A stretch of 44,898 nucleotides of DNA from an uncultured Anaerolineae bacterium (GTDB lineage Bacteria > Chloroflexota > Anaerolineae > J036 > Brachytrichaceae). A model generated the notes under the pieces. It saw only the letters and a program-made list of their open reading frames with translations. It had not been told where the DNA came from and searched no databases. Location of the stretch: assembly GCA_938034415.1 (NCBI GenBank), contig CALHLE010000011.1, positions 1 through 44,898 of the forward strand. Direction: 5' to 3'. Shown here piece after piece: positions 32,778 to 41,682 of the stretch; position 1 is the stretch's first letter; every line of letters begins with the position of its first letter. A program made the position numbers and the translations under genes.

Positions 32778-33620
32778 TCAACCGAAGAGCGCGCGCACCA
32801 CGGCCAACGCCTCGGCCTCGCTCGTCGAGGGGTAAAACTCTAGACCGATCTTGCCATCGAAGCCGAGCCGGCGCAGCTCGCGCGCGATGCCGGCGAAGTT
32901 GATCTCGCCGGTGCCCGGCTCCTGGCGCGTGGGCACGTCGCCGATGTGCACGCTGTCGTATAGCCCCCAGCAATCGCGCAGCCCTTGAATCAAGTTGCCG
33001 GCGCTGCGTTGCTGGTGATAGCAATCGAACGCCAGCCGGAGTTGCGGATGGGCGATGCGCCGCACTACGTCGGCGGCCAGCTCGTGCGTGCTCACCGTGA
33101 TGCCGCCGTGCAGGTGATACGTGTTCAGCGCCTCGAACCACACCACGATCGGCGTCTTCTCGACCAGCTCCATCACGCGCGCCGCGCCGTCCAGCAGGTT
33201 GGCGTATTTCTGCTGAGGGGTGTAGTCGCGCGAGGGTGGTTTGACCCAGCCTTGAATGATTCCCTCGCCGACCATCCCCCGCCTGGCCGAGGAGGCAGCC
33301 GGGTAGGGATCAATTTGCTCGCTGAACATGAACAGGTGCCGGACGCCCCAGCGCTGCGCGCGCTCCAGCGACTCGGCCCAGGCGTCGAGGCACAACGGCA
33401 GGTCGTGCGCATCGGTGAGCGAGCCGCCGGCTTCGTCGAAGGTGGAGTTGATCACGCAGCCGCAGGCGCGGCAGGCGTCGGCCAGCTCGTCCATCAACGC
33501 GCCTTTGCTGCGCCACGCCCACACGTCGAGGTGATGGATGCCCAGCGTGGCGAACCGGGCCGCGCGTTCGGGCAGCGGCGAATCGAGGAACCAGAAATCC
33601 GCGTAACCGGTGTAGAGCAT
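32778..33620 (-). CDS. Sugar phosphate isomerase/epimerase (xylose isomerase-like TIM barrel)
   Basis: The protein has 280 residues from ATG 33620, with an AP-endonuclease-2/xylose isomerase-like barrel. Strand-end motifs are HHLDVWAWRSKG, NSTFDEAGG, HLFMFSEQ, PIVVWFEALNTYH with a metal-ligand Glu, LRLAFDCYHQQ with Asp and His, DSVHIGDVPTRQEPGTGEIN and KIGLEFYPS with a second Glu. This is the usual Glu-Asp-His-Glu metal set. Relatives include hydroxypyruvate isomerase and inosose or tagatose epimerases; GTGEINFAGIARELRRLG is hydroxypyruvate isomerase-like. The frame is open back to 33656, overlapping the gene upstream, but ATG 33620 lies 10 bases past that stop and is preferred. Confidence 0.82.
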   Translation of the reverse strand: MLYTGYADFWFLDSPLPERAARFATLGIHHLDVWAWRSKGALMDELADACRACGCVINSTFDEAGGSLTDAHDLPLCLDAWAESLERAQRWGVRHLFMFSEQIDPYPAASSARRGMVGEGIIQGWVKPPSRDYTPQQKYANLLDGAARVMELVEKTPIVVWFEALNTYHLHGGITVSTHELAADVVRRIAHPQLRLAFDCYHQQRSAGNLIQGLRDCWGLYDSVHIGDVPTRQEPGTGEINFAGIARELRRLGFDGKIGLEFYPSTSEAEALAVVRALFG

Positions 33621-33630
33621 GTGGCGCGTG

Positions 33631-36012
33631 TCAGTCGCAGGGCACGAAGCGCACATCGCCGATTAATACGCCGCCGTCCGCCGTGCGCCAGGGCGATTGA
33701 TCCACCGGCAGGCGTGCGCCCGTGTGCAGGTCATACAGGCCGACGACGACGGCGTATGCGCCCGGCGCAGCTTCGGCGGGGATGGCCAGCGCGTGGCCGT
33801 CGGGGATAACCTCGCCGGGCGACCAGACCGATGTCGGGTAGCTGCCGTTGCGCGGTTGGCCGTCGTGTTGCGCGACTACTCGGCCGGCGGCATCGCGCAG
33901 GTGGACGAAGGCGCTGTAGTCGGTTGCGACCGGATCGCCCCCGCGCCAGTTGACCGTGATGGTCGTCGTCGCGCCGATGCAGGCGGTCAACGGTTGCGCC
34001 AATAACTCGACGCCGACGCCGCCGCTCAGCGGCGCGACGCGCGCGTTGGCGTCCGGCATTTCGCCCAGCGGCACTTTGATCCGGCCGGCGATGACCTCGT
34101 GGTCGCTGTCCAGCCAGCGCACGCTGATGTCATAGGCGCCCTTGCACGCGTCCGAGTAGGGCATGATCGGGAAGTCATACCAGGCTTCTTCGCCTGGGTG
34201 GAACAGGTCGGTATGAATGATGCGCGAGCGCACCGGCAGGCCGTCGCCGCGCTGCACCACGATGGGCTGAATGCGCAGCTCGCGGTTGCCCAGCGGTTCG
34301 CCGGCCTTCAAGCGCACGCTCACGATCAGCGGCACAGTCGTCACCACCTCGCGCGCGCTGACGGCGATGCCGGTCACTTGCCAGCCCTGGCCCAGGTCGT
34401 ACGCGCCTTCGGCGATCACAAGCGCCGGCGTGATCGGCGGCGTGACGCGCTGCCATACCGTCATCGGCGAACCCCAAAAGCGCGCGTCGCTGAACGTGGC
34501 TACCGGGGTGTAGATGGCTTGGAACCAGTCATCCTTCTGCGGATTAGCCTCGTAGAGCGCGTTGAAGTGGGTCAGCGCCACGTAGTCGGGCTGAGTGCGG
34601 AGCAAGCCGCCGACGAAGTCGCCGCGACGGATGGCGCTCGCTCGCGATGGCCGCGCCAATCCCAGGAAATCGTCGGTGCGCCGATCGGCGTAGTAGCTCA
34701 TCACGCCCAGCTCGGTCACGCCGAGCGTCGCATCAGGCGGCGTATGGCTGTTCAGCCAGCGCCCGACGCGCTCGTAGATCGCCACCTTCGTCTCCGGCAG
34801 CGCCTTGGAGACAACTTCGGCCGGATCGGGCGGCGTCATCCCCTGCAACACGCGGATGATGTTGACATCGCCGATGAGCAGCGGGATGACGGTCAGCGTC
34901 GTCAGCAGTTGCGCGGTGCGATGCGGATGCGTTGTGGTCGCAGCCACCCAGTCTATCCCAATGGCAATCAACCCGGCCAAGCCGGGGATGATCGGCGCGT
35001 AGTACCACACGTAAGGCGCGACGCCCAGCGCGGAGTAGCCAATGAAGTGTAGCGCCGCCCAGGCGATGGGCATGATGAACGGCGTCTGCTGCGGCCAACG
35101 CGCATCGCGCCTGCGCACTGCTGCGATGCTCAGCCACATCGCGCGATATGCGCCGAGTCCGGCAATGATCGGGATGAAGATGAACAGCGCCGACTGTTGG
35201 AGATACGCCTGGATCAGCAGCAGCGCACCCTCGGGGAAGGTGGTGCCGGGATAGAAGCCCGTCAGCCCCGAGGCGGCCTGAGCTGCCTTCACCTGCAACG
35301 TGGCGGGGATGGGCGAGCCGAATTGCGCAATTAGGAAGACGGCCAGCGGCGCACAGGCCAGGCCGGCGGCGGCAAGCAGCGCGCCGGGCGGTCGGATGAC
35401 TGCCAGCCGATTGCGCCGGTTGCGTGCCTGGAGCGCGTCGAGATCTAGGGCGAACAGCGCGCACAGGCCGATGACGATCGCGCCGTCGCCGCGCAGCCCC
35501 ATGCCGAGGCCGGCTAGTGCGCCTGCCAGCGCCGGCTTGCGTGCATCCACGCACACGAACGCCCACAGGGCAGCCGCCATGAACAGCGGCGTCTCGAACC
35601 CCATCGTCAACCAGAGCAACGGCGAGATCAAGCACACTAAGCCGGCGATGAAGCCGAGCGCGTCCTGGCTTCGCTGCCAGCCCATCACGCACAGCGCGCA
35701 AGCTGCGGCGATCAACCCGCCGACGCCGAGCGCGTAGCTGACCGAGGGAACATCCAGCCCCAGCGCGGCCGGCGCGGCCAGCAGCAACGCATACAGCGGC
35801 GCGGTGGTGATCAGCGCGTTTTCGGCGGCGCCGGGGTTGAACGTGAACCCCAGGCCGCGCGCCAGGTTGTTGGCAAAGCGGTAGGTGATGAACGGATCGT
35901 CGAAGCGGATGCTGCGGGCGAACAGGCCCAGCAGCAGCCCAACGGCGATCAACGCCAGCAACGCCAAGGGGAAGTTGCGGCTGCGCGGCTTGAGGGTCTT
36001 CGTTGCGGTCAC
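33631..36012 (-). CDS. Large multi-pass membrane glycosyltransferase-like protein with C-terminal beta domain
   Basis: The protein has 793 residues. The first roughly 430 hold about ten membrane segments of GT-C type. The first outer loop reads SIRFDDPFITYRFANNLARG, with the acidic DD pair where GT-C enzymes hold the catalytic Asp, and GLGFTFNPG follows as in the mannosyl/arabinosyl-transferase-like families of Chloroflexota. Residues about 440-560 hold VTELGVMSYYADRRTDDFLG and similar text common in these proteins. From about 600 a beta-rich outer region of two immunoglobulin-like units follows (ACIGATTTITVNWRGGD; YSAFVHLRDAAGRVVAQHDG). It is probably an envelope glycosyltransferase of unknown acceptor. 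The SDR gene lies 6 bases upstream. Confidence 0.72.
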   Translation of the reverse strand: MTATKTLKPRSRNFPLALLALIAVGLLLGLFARSIRFDDPFITYRFANNLARGLGFTFNPGAAENALITTAPLYALLLAAPAALGLDVPSVSYALGVGGLIAAACALCVMGWQRSQDALGFIAGLVCLISPLLWLTMGFETPLFMAAALWAFVCVDARKPALAGALAGLGMGLRGDGAIVIGLCALFALDLDALQARNRRNRLAVIRPPGALLAAAGLACAPLAVFLIAQFGSPIPATLQVKAAQAASGLTGFYPGTTFPEGALLLIQAYLQQSALFIFIPIIAGLGAYRAMWLSIAAVRRRDARWPQQTPFIMPIAWAALHFIGYSALGVAPYVWYYAPIIPGLAGLIAIGIDWVAATTTHPHRTAQLLTTLTVIPLLIGDVNIIRVLQGMTPPDPAEVVSKALPETKVAIYERVGRWLNSHTPPDATLGVTELGVMSYYADRRTDDFLGLARPSRASAIRRGDFVGGLLRTQPDYVALTHFNALYEANPQKDDWFQAIYTPVATFSDARFWGSPMTVWQRVTPPITPALVIAEGAYDLGQGWQVTGIAVSAREVVTTVPLIVSVRLKAGEPLGNRELRIQPIVVQRGDGLPVRSRIIHTDLFHPGEEAWYDFPIMPYSDACKGAYDISVRWLDSDHEVIAGRIKVPLGEMPDANARVAPLSGGVGVELLAQPLTACIGATTTITVNWRGGDPVATDYSAFVHLRDAAGRVVAQHDGQPRNGSYPTSVWSPGEVIPDGHALAIPAEAAPGAYAVVVGLYDLHTGARLPVDQSPWRTADGGVLIGDVRFVPCD

Positions 36013-36018
36013 GGCGTT

Positions 36019-36819
36019 TCAAACGACGATCTCGCCACCGTCCACCTCGATAGATTGGCCAGTGACGTAGCTAGCTTCGGGCGAGGCGAGGAAGGCCACC
36101 ACGCTGGCCACTTCGTCGGGCGTGCCCAGCCGGCCCATGGGGATTTGCTCGGCCTTGCGGGCGATGTGTGTGCCGACCGGCCAGCCCTCATTGCGGCAGA
36201 TTTCGGCGTCCACCTTGCGCAGCATGTCGGTGAGGATGGAGCCCGGGCACACCGCGTTCACCGTCACGCCGAACGGGGCTAAGTCCATCGCCGCTGCGCG
36301 GGTCAGGCCGATCACGGCGGCTTTGTTGCTGCAATAGGCGACGCTGTTCTTGAAGCCGGTGCGGCCGGCGATGCTGCTCATGTTGATGATGCGGCCGTAG
36401 CGCTGCTGCTTCATCACCGGCGCGATGGCCTTCGTGCATACGAAGACGCCGGTGTAGTTCACCTCGATCATCAGGTGCCATTCTGCCATGTCGAGTTGTT
36501 CGAGCGGCGTGCTGCGGTAGATGCCGGCGTTGTTCACCCAGACGTCCACGCGCCCGAATGTGCGGCAGATGTCGGACACCGCTTGCTGCATCGCGTCATG
36601 GTCGGCGACGTTCGCGCTGATCGCCAGCGTCTCCACCCCGTACGCGCGCCCAAGCTGCGCCGCGAGTTGTTCGCACTTGTCACATTGTAGGTCAATGATC
36701 ACCACCCGCGCGCCTTCGCAGGCGAAGCGCCGCGCGAACGCCTCGCCCAGCCCTTGCGCGCCGCCGGTGATCACCGCGACTTGGTTCTTGAATCGTGCTA
36801 GGGGCGTATCCGTCATCAT
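36019..36819 (-). CDS. Short-chain dehydrogenase/reductase
   Basis: The protein has 266 residues and is a classical SDR. The cofactor site is [19 protein letters not shown] (TGxxxGxG), followed by [10 protein letters not shown], whose acidic residue favours NAD(H). NNAGIY is the stabilising motif. The catalytic set is Ser in INMSSIAG and Tyr/Lys in [13 protein letters not shown]. The tail [20 protein letters not shown] and DGGEIVV is standard. Such proteins reduce or oxidise secondary alcohols, often sugars or 3-oxoacyl groups; the substrate is unknown. ATG 36819 ([10 protein letters not shown]) is preferred to TTG 36852. The glycosyltransferase-like gene follows by 6 bases, so a carbohydrate role is possible. 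Confidence 0.88.
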   Translation of the reverse strand: MMTDTPLARFKNQVAVITGGAQGLGEAFARRFACEGARVVIIDLQCDKCEQLAAQLGRAYGVETLAISANVADHDAMQQAVSDICRTFGRVDVWVNNAGIYRSTPLEQLDMAEWHLMIEVNYTGVFVCTKAIAPVMKQQRYGRIINMSSIAGRTGFKNSVAYCSNKAAVIGLTRAAAMDLAPFGVTVNAVCPGSILTDMLRKVDAEICRNEGWPVGTHIARKAEQIPMGRLGTPDEVASVVAFLASPEASYVTGQSIEVDGGEIVV

Positions 36820-36876
36820 GAGATTCGATGTTCGATGTCGCACGTTCGTCAACGCCGTATGCGACTCGCGCGGCCG

Positions 36877-39324
36877 CTACGCGCCTTCCAACGCGGCGAT
36901 GGCGCGGATCAGCGCCGGCTCATCACGCATGGGCGTTTCGATGGCCAGCACGAGCACGAGATCGCCGGCGATGCGGGCGCGCCAACCGACAAACCGATTA
37001 TCCGCGATTTGAGCGAAGCCGCTAAACGGGCGAAGCGCGCTGCGCTCGACCGTCGGCGCGCCGGCCGGCGCTGCCGATGCGCCCGAAAGCAGCGTCGGCG
37101 TCACCGGACGGCCTGCGGCCAGCTCGGCCAGGGTAGCCGCGACCCGCAGGGGGGTGACGCGCAGTTGCCCCTGTCCGATGGTTTCGCTGTAGGTCGCCGT
37201 CGCCGGCAGCGGCCTGGCTTCGTTCGGCAGCTCGAACGGCACAGGCCGATGCAGGTTCAGCGGCTCAAGGCGCGCCATGAATTCATCCGGCCGATTGAGG
37301 ACGGCGCGATCGGTCATCGGCGCGCGCGCTTCGATCAGCCAGCGCAGCAACAAGCCGGGCTGGTATAAGCCTTGGGTAGCGCGGTTGACCAGCGGGGCAT
37401 CTGGGGTGGCGCGCAGGCGTTCCCAGTCCTGCTCCAGCCGGTTGGGGTCGAACGTCGGCGCGCTGGTCAGCGCCAACACCTCGCCAGTGCGCCAGTTCAT
37501 CACGATGGCCGCGCCATGTGCAACGCTCAGCGTTGAGCCGGCGCGCAGCGCGGCAGCCGCGCGGCGTTGCCAGCCCGCATCAAGCGTGGTGGTGATGGCT
37601 TGGCCGATGCGCGGGCGGTGCAAAAAGTCGTCCAGCCACGTCCGGCTGCCGCGCAGGGCGGCATCGGCGAACGCCTCTAGCCCGCCCACGCCGTAGCGCT
37701 GGCTGTAGTAGCCGACGGCCGGCGCGGCTTCCGGCAGCGGATATCGTCGTTCGTATCGCAGCGCCGACGGGCTGCCACGGCGCGCATCGCACCGGGCGAG
37801 CGGCTGCAGCGCGCCGACGCACGACGAATAGGCCAGCAGGACGCCATCGCGGGCGTAGATCGCGCCCCGGAAGGTCGCCAGCTCCGCTTCCACCCGGCGC
37901 GGGTTATCGGCGCGGGCGACTAGCTCAGGCCCACGCACAATGCTCCAGTAGCCCGTCCCCAACGCCAGCGCAGCCAGCAAGGCTGCGCTAAGGCGCATCG
38001 CCCGACCGGCGGCTAGCCGTGTCCGTCGCGCCGGGGGGTCAACGGCGCGCGCGGCGCTCGTCGGCCCGGCCTCGGCAGCGTCCGCCGACAGGCGGATGAG
38101 CAGGCCGATCATGAAATAGCTCACCACCAGCGATGTGCCGCCATAGCTGATGAACGGGAGCGTCACGCCGGTAAGTGGCAACAGCCCGATGTTGCCGCCG
38201 ACGATGACGAATACCTGCGCGGCCAGCGCCGCAGCAATGCCGCCGGCCAGCAGCAACCTGTAGCGGTCGCCGGAGCGCAGGCCGATGCGCCAGGCGCGCA
38301 GGATCAGCGCCGCGAAGCCGGCCAGCACAGCCAACGCGCCGGCCAGCCCCAGCTCCTCGCCGAGCATCACGAACGGGAAGTCGGTGTGGACGGCCGGCAC
38401 ATACCCCGGCCGTCCCTGGTTGATGCCCTGACCCAGCAGTCCGCCGCTGGCCAGGGCGATCAGCGACTGGACGATTTGAAATGCGCTGCCTTGCGGGTCG
38501 GCCCATGGGTTCAGCCAGATGCTCAGCCGCTGCGCCACGCGCGCAGATAGGAAGTAGCCGGCTACGGCTGCTACGCCCAACCCGACGGCCAGCCCCAGCG
38601 GCAAGCGCGCGTCGCCCGTCGCCAGGTAGAGCATGAAGGCGAACGTGATCACCAGCAGCGACGCTGCGCCGAGGTCTTGCTGGATGGCGAGCATCGCCAG
38701 CGCGATGAAGCCCATCGCAAGCGTGGGGGCGAGGGACCGGCGATTGAAGGGAGAAGCCGGCTGTGCTTCTGGCGGCAGCTCCCCGCCGCGCGTCGCACGT
38801 TCGGCAAAGTAGGCGGCCAGGAAGGCGATCATCAGCAGCCGCAGCAGCTCCGAGGGCTGCACGAAGAAGCTGCCGAGGTTCAGCCAAAGTCGCGCGCCCG
38901 CGCCGGATGGGTTCACGCCGAAGGCCAGCGAGACGAGCAGCAACGCCAGCGCCGCGATCAACCAAGTGTATTTGAAACGGCGCAGCCAGCGCAGCCGGTC
39001 GCGTCGGCCGGCGATAGCGAGCATGGCCACGAACGCCATGACCAGCGCTAGGGTTTGCCGTTGCAGGAAGTTGGGCGCCGTGCGCGCGATGGATAGTAAG
39101 CCCAGGCCGGTGAGCATCACGACGACGGGCAGGATGAGGGGGTCGCGCGTCGGCGCAACGCGCGCCAGCCACCCATGCGCGACGATGGCGAGCGCGCTCA
39201 GCGCGGCCGGTCCCAGCAGCAGCAGCGGGTCGCTGCGTTGCAACGCCAGCGACGCTGCGCCCAGCCAGACGGGCAGCAATCCCAGGCTCAGCAGCGCAAA
39301 CGGCACAGTGGACGATCCGCGCAC
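36877..39324 (-). CDS. SEDS (FtsW/RodA) glycosyltransferase fused to a transpeptidase-like domain without catalytic motifs
   Basis: The protein has 815 residues. Residues about 1-415 are a complete SEDS protein with ten or so membrane helices. It shows GARLWLNLGSFFVQPSEL, IQQDLGAASLLVI, GRPGYVPAVHTDFPFVMLGE with the catalytic-loop Asp315, and LTGVTLPFISYGGTSLVVSY. A linker with one more helix (about 443-462) leads to a class B PBP-like domain (about 470-815): ELATFRGAIYARDGVLLAY, AVGYYSQRYGVGGLEAFAD, ITTTLDAGWQRRAAAAL, IVMNWRTGEVLALTSAP. At the place of the SxxK serine motif it reads RATQGLYQPGLLLRWL: Leu658 replaces Ser and Arg661 replaces Lys. No KTG box is found. Peptidoglycan polymerisation looks possible, crosslinking does not. 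The start is GTG 39324. Confidence 0.88.
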   Translation of the reverse strand: MRGSSTVPFALLSLGLLPVWLGAASLALQRSDPLLLLGPAALSALAIVAHGWLARVAPTRDPLILPVVVMLTGLGLLSIARTAPNFLQRQTLALVMAFVAMLAIAGRRDRLRWLRRFKYTWLIAALALLLVSLAFGVNPSGAGARLWLNLGSFFVQPSELLRLLMIAFLAAYFAERATRGGELPPEAQPASPFNRRSLAPTLAMGFIALAMLAIQQDLGAASLLVITFAFMLYLATGDARLPLGLAVGLGVAAVAGYFLSARVAQRLSIWLNPWADPQGSAFQIVQSLIALASGGLLGQGINQGRPGYVPAVHTDFPFVMLGEELGLAGALAVLAGFAALILRAWRIGLRSGDRYRLLLAGGIAAALAAQVFVIVGGNIGLLPLTGVTLPFISYGGTSLVVSYFMIGLLIRLSADAAEAGPTSAARAVDPPARRTRLAAGRAMRLSAALLAALALGTGYWSIVRGPELVARADNPRRVEAELATFRGAIYARDGVLLAYSSCVGALQPLARCDARRGSPSALRYERRYPLPEAAPAVGYYSQRYGVGGLEAFADAALRGSRTWLDDFLHRPRIGQAITTTLDAGWQRRAAAALRAGSTLSVAHGAAIVMNWRTGEVLALTSAPTFDPNRLEQDWERLRATPDAPLVNRATQGLYQPGLLLRWLIEARAPMTDRAVLNRPDEFMARLEPLNLHRPVPFELPNEARPLPATATYSETIGQGQLRVTPLRVAATLAELAAGRPVTPTLLSGASAAPAGAPTVERSALRPFSGFAQIADNRFVGWRARIAGDLVLVLAIETPMRDEPALIRAIAALEGA

Positions 39325-39330
39325 GCGCGC

Positions 39331-39336
39331 ATTCTA
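39331..39336 (-). promoter_or_regulatory. Leaderless-type -10 box for the SEDS-PBP gene
   Basis: TAGAAT on the minus strand ends 6 bases before GTG 39324, with no Shine-Dalgarno sequence in between. The transcript would begin at the start codon. Confidence 0.4.
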
Positions 39337-39517
39337 TGTGACCTGATGAACGAGGCGCCGCTGCGCAGCTCGGAAGACGGCCGCGCGATCGAGGAAGACG
39401 CCATCACGCTGGATTCGACCGGCTTTCGCGCGGCAAAGACGAGTGCGCACGTTCAGGCTTGCCGTGGTAAGCCGTTCGTTAATGCTCATCGCCAACCGCG
39501 CCTCCGCTTCGCAAGGT

Positions 39518-39546
39518 TTTCAACGGGGCATGTCGCGCCCGATAAT
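39518..39546 (+). promoter_or_regulatory. Candidate promoter of the 25-residue membrane peptide
   Basis: GATAAT (39541-39546) lies 17 bases after a weak -35-like TTTCAA (39518-39523). The start would fall near 39553, ten bases before ATG 39563. Confidence 0.3.
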
Positions 39547-39562
39547 CAGCACAAAGGACGCC

Positions 39563-39640
39563 ATGCTCATCGCACCGCTCCGCTGGTTGCTTTTCGGCCT
39601 GCTCCTGGTCGTAGTTGTGGTGGCGCTTTGGGCGATTTGA
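39563..39640 (+). CDS. Possible 25-residue single-span membrane peptide
   Basis: The ATG is preceded by AAAGGA (39553-39558) at good spacing. The product is 25 residues: MLIAPLRW followed by a purely hydrophobic helix (LLFGLLLVVVVVALWAI). A plausible promoter sits upstream and a GC-rich hairpin (39643-39673) starts 2 bases after the stop. It resembles a small membrane peptide or a toxin-like peptide, but no family is recognised and chance cannot be ruled out. Confidence 0.3.
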   Translation: MLIAPLRWLLFGLLLVVVVVALWAI

Positions 39641-39884
39641 TTGGACCGCCGCCGCGCCGGGCGGCGCGGGTCCAAGACCCACGCGGCACACCGTCAGTCA
39701 ACCCGTCGCGCTCGTCCGCGGCTGCTGAGTTGCGCTCGGCGAGGCATGCTCCTCATTGTGGCGGCGATGATCGCCGGACGCTCGCTCCCCTGGGTTGTTT
39801 TGTCCCTCAACCTTGGCCGACCTTCCGCAGCGCATCCGGCACGTAAAAACCTACACTTGTAAGGGGCGGGAGTGGGAAATTAAG

Positions 39885-39915
39885 GGGTGGGCAAAGGCGC
39901 TGCCTTCGCCCACCC
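39885..39915 (-). terminator. Hairpin terminator of the minus-strand redox operon
   Basis: GGGTGGGC (39885-39892) pairs with 39908-39915, and AAGGC (39894-39898) pairs with 39902-39906 around a 3-base loop. One A-C mismatch interrupts the 13-bp stem. It lies about 43 bases after the last stop of the operon (39958). Read on the minus strand it is followed by CCTTAATTTCC, a weak T-rich run. Confidence 0.5.
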
Positions 39916-39957
39916 TCGGCCAATAACATTGATGCACCCGGTGGCGCAAAGTCAGCG

Positions 39958-40341
39958 TCACTTGCGCCGGCGCTTGCTCAGGCGTGCAGCAGCGTAGTCA
40001 ACGCCGATCACCGCGCCGCCGACCGCGCCCACCAGCAACACATCGCCGCCCAGACCGGCCAGCCCTTCCAGCGGCTCGAAGTGCTCATCGAGGGGACTAG
40101 GGCCTTCCACGCGCTGCCTTCTCCTTCCCTCGCCGGTGCCGCGGCGGGGTCTAGCGTGCTCCTCTTCTCTATGCTCATCGTCTTCATGTTCACCGCGCGC
40201 TTCGGTGGCCTCCCCGCGCCGCTCGCCGTTGTCGAGCAGGACCAGGAGCTGAGGCCGCAGGGCTTGCTCAACGGCATACACCGCGCCAGCCACCAGGCCG
40301 ATCACGACCAGGACCACCAACAACCGACGTAGCGTCGTCAT
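39958..40341 (-). CDS. Small membrane protein with acidic His-rich segment
   Basis: The protein has 127 residues. An N-terminal membrane helix (LLVVLVVIGLVAGAVYAV, about 7-24) is followed by a highly charged middle (about 38-80) with GEHEDDEHREEEHARP, rich in His, Asp and Glu and fit to bind metal ions. A second hydrophobic stretch (GDVLLVGAVGGAVIGVDYAA) and a basic end (RLSKRRRK) complete it. The ribosome site AAGGAGGTG lies at good spacing before ATG 40341. It is the last gene of the run that begins at 44081 and follows the cytochrome b-like gene by 15 bases. No family is recognised. A metal-handling accessory is inferred from its composition and context. Confidence 0.6.
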   Translation of the reverse strand: MTTLRRLLVVLVVIGLVAGAVYAVEQALRPQLLVLLDNGERRGEATEARGEHEDDEHREEEHARPRRGTGEGRRRQRVEGPSPLDEHFEPLEGLAGLGGDVLLVGAVGGAVIGVDYAAARLSKRRRK

Positions 40342-40356
40342 GGCGACACCTCCTTG

Positions 40357-40827
40357 TCATGCCACTCGCCGCGCGCCAGGGCGGGCGCGGAAGACGTAGC
40401 GCCGCAGCGCATCCACGATCCAGCGCCAGTGCAGGGCCACATGCACGGCGACAATGACCAGCGTCGCATCCGCCGAAAGCGCGTGCACGCGACGCCACAC
40501 GAAGTCGCGCATCACCGGCCAGCCAAGCACCGGCAGCACGCTGCGCGAGATGGCGTAGCCGCTCACGAACACCGTCGTCATGGCCAACAGCAGTCCGACA
40601 TCGAGGACGAAGTTCATCCGCGAGCGCTCCCAGCGCGCCAGGAAGCGCCGCCCCACAGCGATGATCCAGTCCCACTGGCCGAACACATGCACGACAAATC
40701 CTGCGATGGCGGCGGTGGCCAGCCATTCGTGGATGGGAATGCCGGTCAGGGCCGGCTGCATCAGCACCAGGAAGGCGACAAAGATCGTCGCGTCAATCCA
40801 CAGCTTGTATCGCGTCGCAATGCGCAT
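40357..40827 (-). CDS. DUF4405-type cytochrome b-like membrane protein
   Basis: The protein has 156 residues and four membrane helices. Conserved histidines occur in pairs across helices: IHEWLATAAIAGFVVHVFGQ in the second, RRVHALSADATLVIVAVHVA and LHWRWI near the end. This is the pattern of DUF4405 and related bis-heme quinone or ferredoxin-linked cytochromes. It should pass electrons across or within the membrane. The GGAGG ribosome site lies 6-7 bases before ATG 40827. DUF4405 genes are known neighbours of ApbE-type flavinylation genes, as here. Confidence 0.75.
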   Translation of the reverse strand: MRIATRYKLWIDATIFVAFLVLMQPALTGIPIHEWLATAAIAGFVVHVFGQWDWIIAVGRRFLARWERSRMNFVLDVGLLLAMTTVFVSGYAISRSVLPVLGWPVMRDFVWRRVHALSADATLVIVAVHVALHWRWIVDALRRYVFRARPGARRVA

Positions 40828-40977
40828 CAGTAACCTCCACTTGCTCTGATTTTCACAATCAGCTTAGCAGCGGGGTGTGGAGATTCGATGGAGATGCCTT
40901 GCACCTGACTTTGCATGTTGTGCCTTGCCTATGGCATACCCTCGCTCGCGCCTCAAGCGGCGAACGTGCCATCACCG

Positions 40978-41682
40978 CTACCCAGCCGCCGCGCGGCCCG
41001 GCCGCTGGACAAACCGGCTGAGCGCACGGTAGATCGTCAGGAAGAGCACGCTGCCGCCGGCGAACCAATACAGCGCCTGGATCGTCGCGTCGCCGCTGTC
41101 GCTGCCGGCGCTGATGCCATGCGCCAGCGCCATCACAAACACGGCGAAGCTCAGGTAATGGATCAACCGCCACACGCGCTGCGTGATTATCCGACGGACG
41201 TAGAAGGAGAAGGTGACCAGCGCAAAGAGATAAAACGCTACCTGGCCTAGCGCCACCTCCACCACGCGATAGTTCACACTGCCCATCGGCACGAGCAACT
41301 GCTCCAGCGTGTAGTTGATGTAGCGGTCGCCGAGCAGCACCAGCGCATGGAAGAGCGCAAACGCCAAGCCCAGCACGCTGGTGTACTGATGCAGCTCAAA
41401 GGCAACCACGTGCCCCGGCCAACTGGTGGACAGCTTGCCGGTCATTAACAAGCCAAACACCACCGAAAGCCACAACAGGCCGAACGCGACGAACGCCGTG
41501 CTGCGCGAGAAATACCAATACGCCTTCGGCGACTCGCCTTGTAACGATTGGGCCAGCGCCGGCACATACGTCGGCGCGACCAGCAGGGCCAACACCGCGC
41601 CGGCCGCCGCCGCCAGCAGCGCGCCGATCAGCGCGGCAAACGACGCCTCTGGCAGCTCATCCAGTGATTGAGGCTGATTCAT
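40978..41682 (-). CDS. Ferric-reductase-like (MsrQ/YedZ-type) transmembrane heme protein
   Basis: The protein has 234 residues and six or so membrane helices. Two pairs of heme-ligand histidines are visible: FELHQYTSVLGLAFALFHAL and WRLIHYLSFAVFVMALAHGI. This four-His layout is that of ferric reductase-like domains (FRD/MsrQ/NOX family). There is no flavin or NAD domain in the chain, so electrons must come from a partner. It sits 26 bp inside the end of the ApbE frame, and AGGAG precedes ATG 41682. It is probably the transmembrane electron carrier of the operon. A 150-base gap separates it from the DUF4405 gene. Confidence 0.8.
   Translation of the reverse strand: MNQPQSLDELPEASFAALIGALLAAAAGAVLALLVAPTYVPALAQSLQGESPKAYWYFSRSTAFVAFGLLWLSVVFGLLMTGKLSTSWPGHVVAFELHQYTSVLGLAFALFHALVLLGDRYINYTLEQLLVPMGSVNYRVVEVALGQVAFYLFALVTFSFYVRRIITQRVWRLIHYLSFAVFVMALAHGISAGSDSGDATIQALYWFAGGSVLFLTIYRALSRFVQRPGRAAAG

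Larger units (their letters stand above)
39325..39957. other. Gene-poor region
   Basis: These 633 bases hold no clear large gene. An open frame from ATG 39346 starts protein-like (MNEAPLRSSEDGRAIEEDAI) but turns into His/Arg/Pro-rich text typical of a non-coding frame, so at best a 5' gene remnant is present. A possible 25-residue membrane peptide (39563-39640), a GC-rich hairpin right after it (39643-39673) and a strong terminator-like hairpin (39885-39915) are listed or noted separately. Confidence 0.5.

Noticed and set aside
39346-39846. Open frame after the SEDS-PBP gene promoter
   Set aside because: Only the first 25 or so residues look protein-like; the rest is His/Arg/Pro-rich and lacks any motif.
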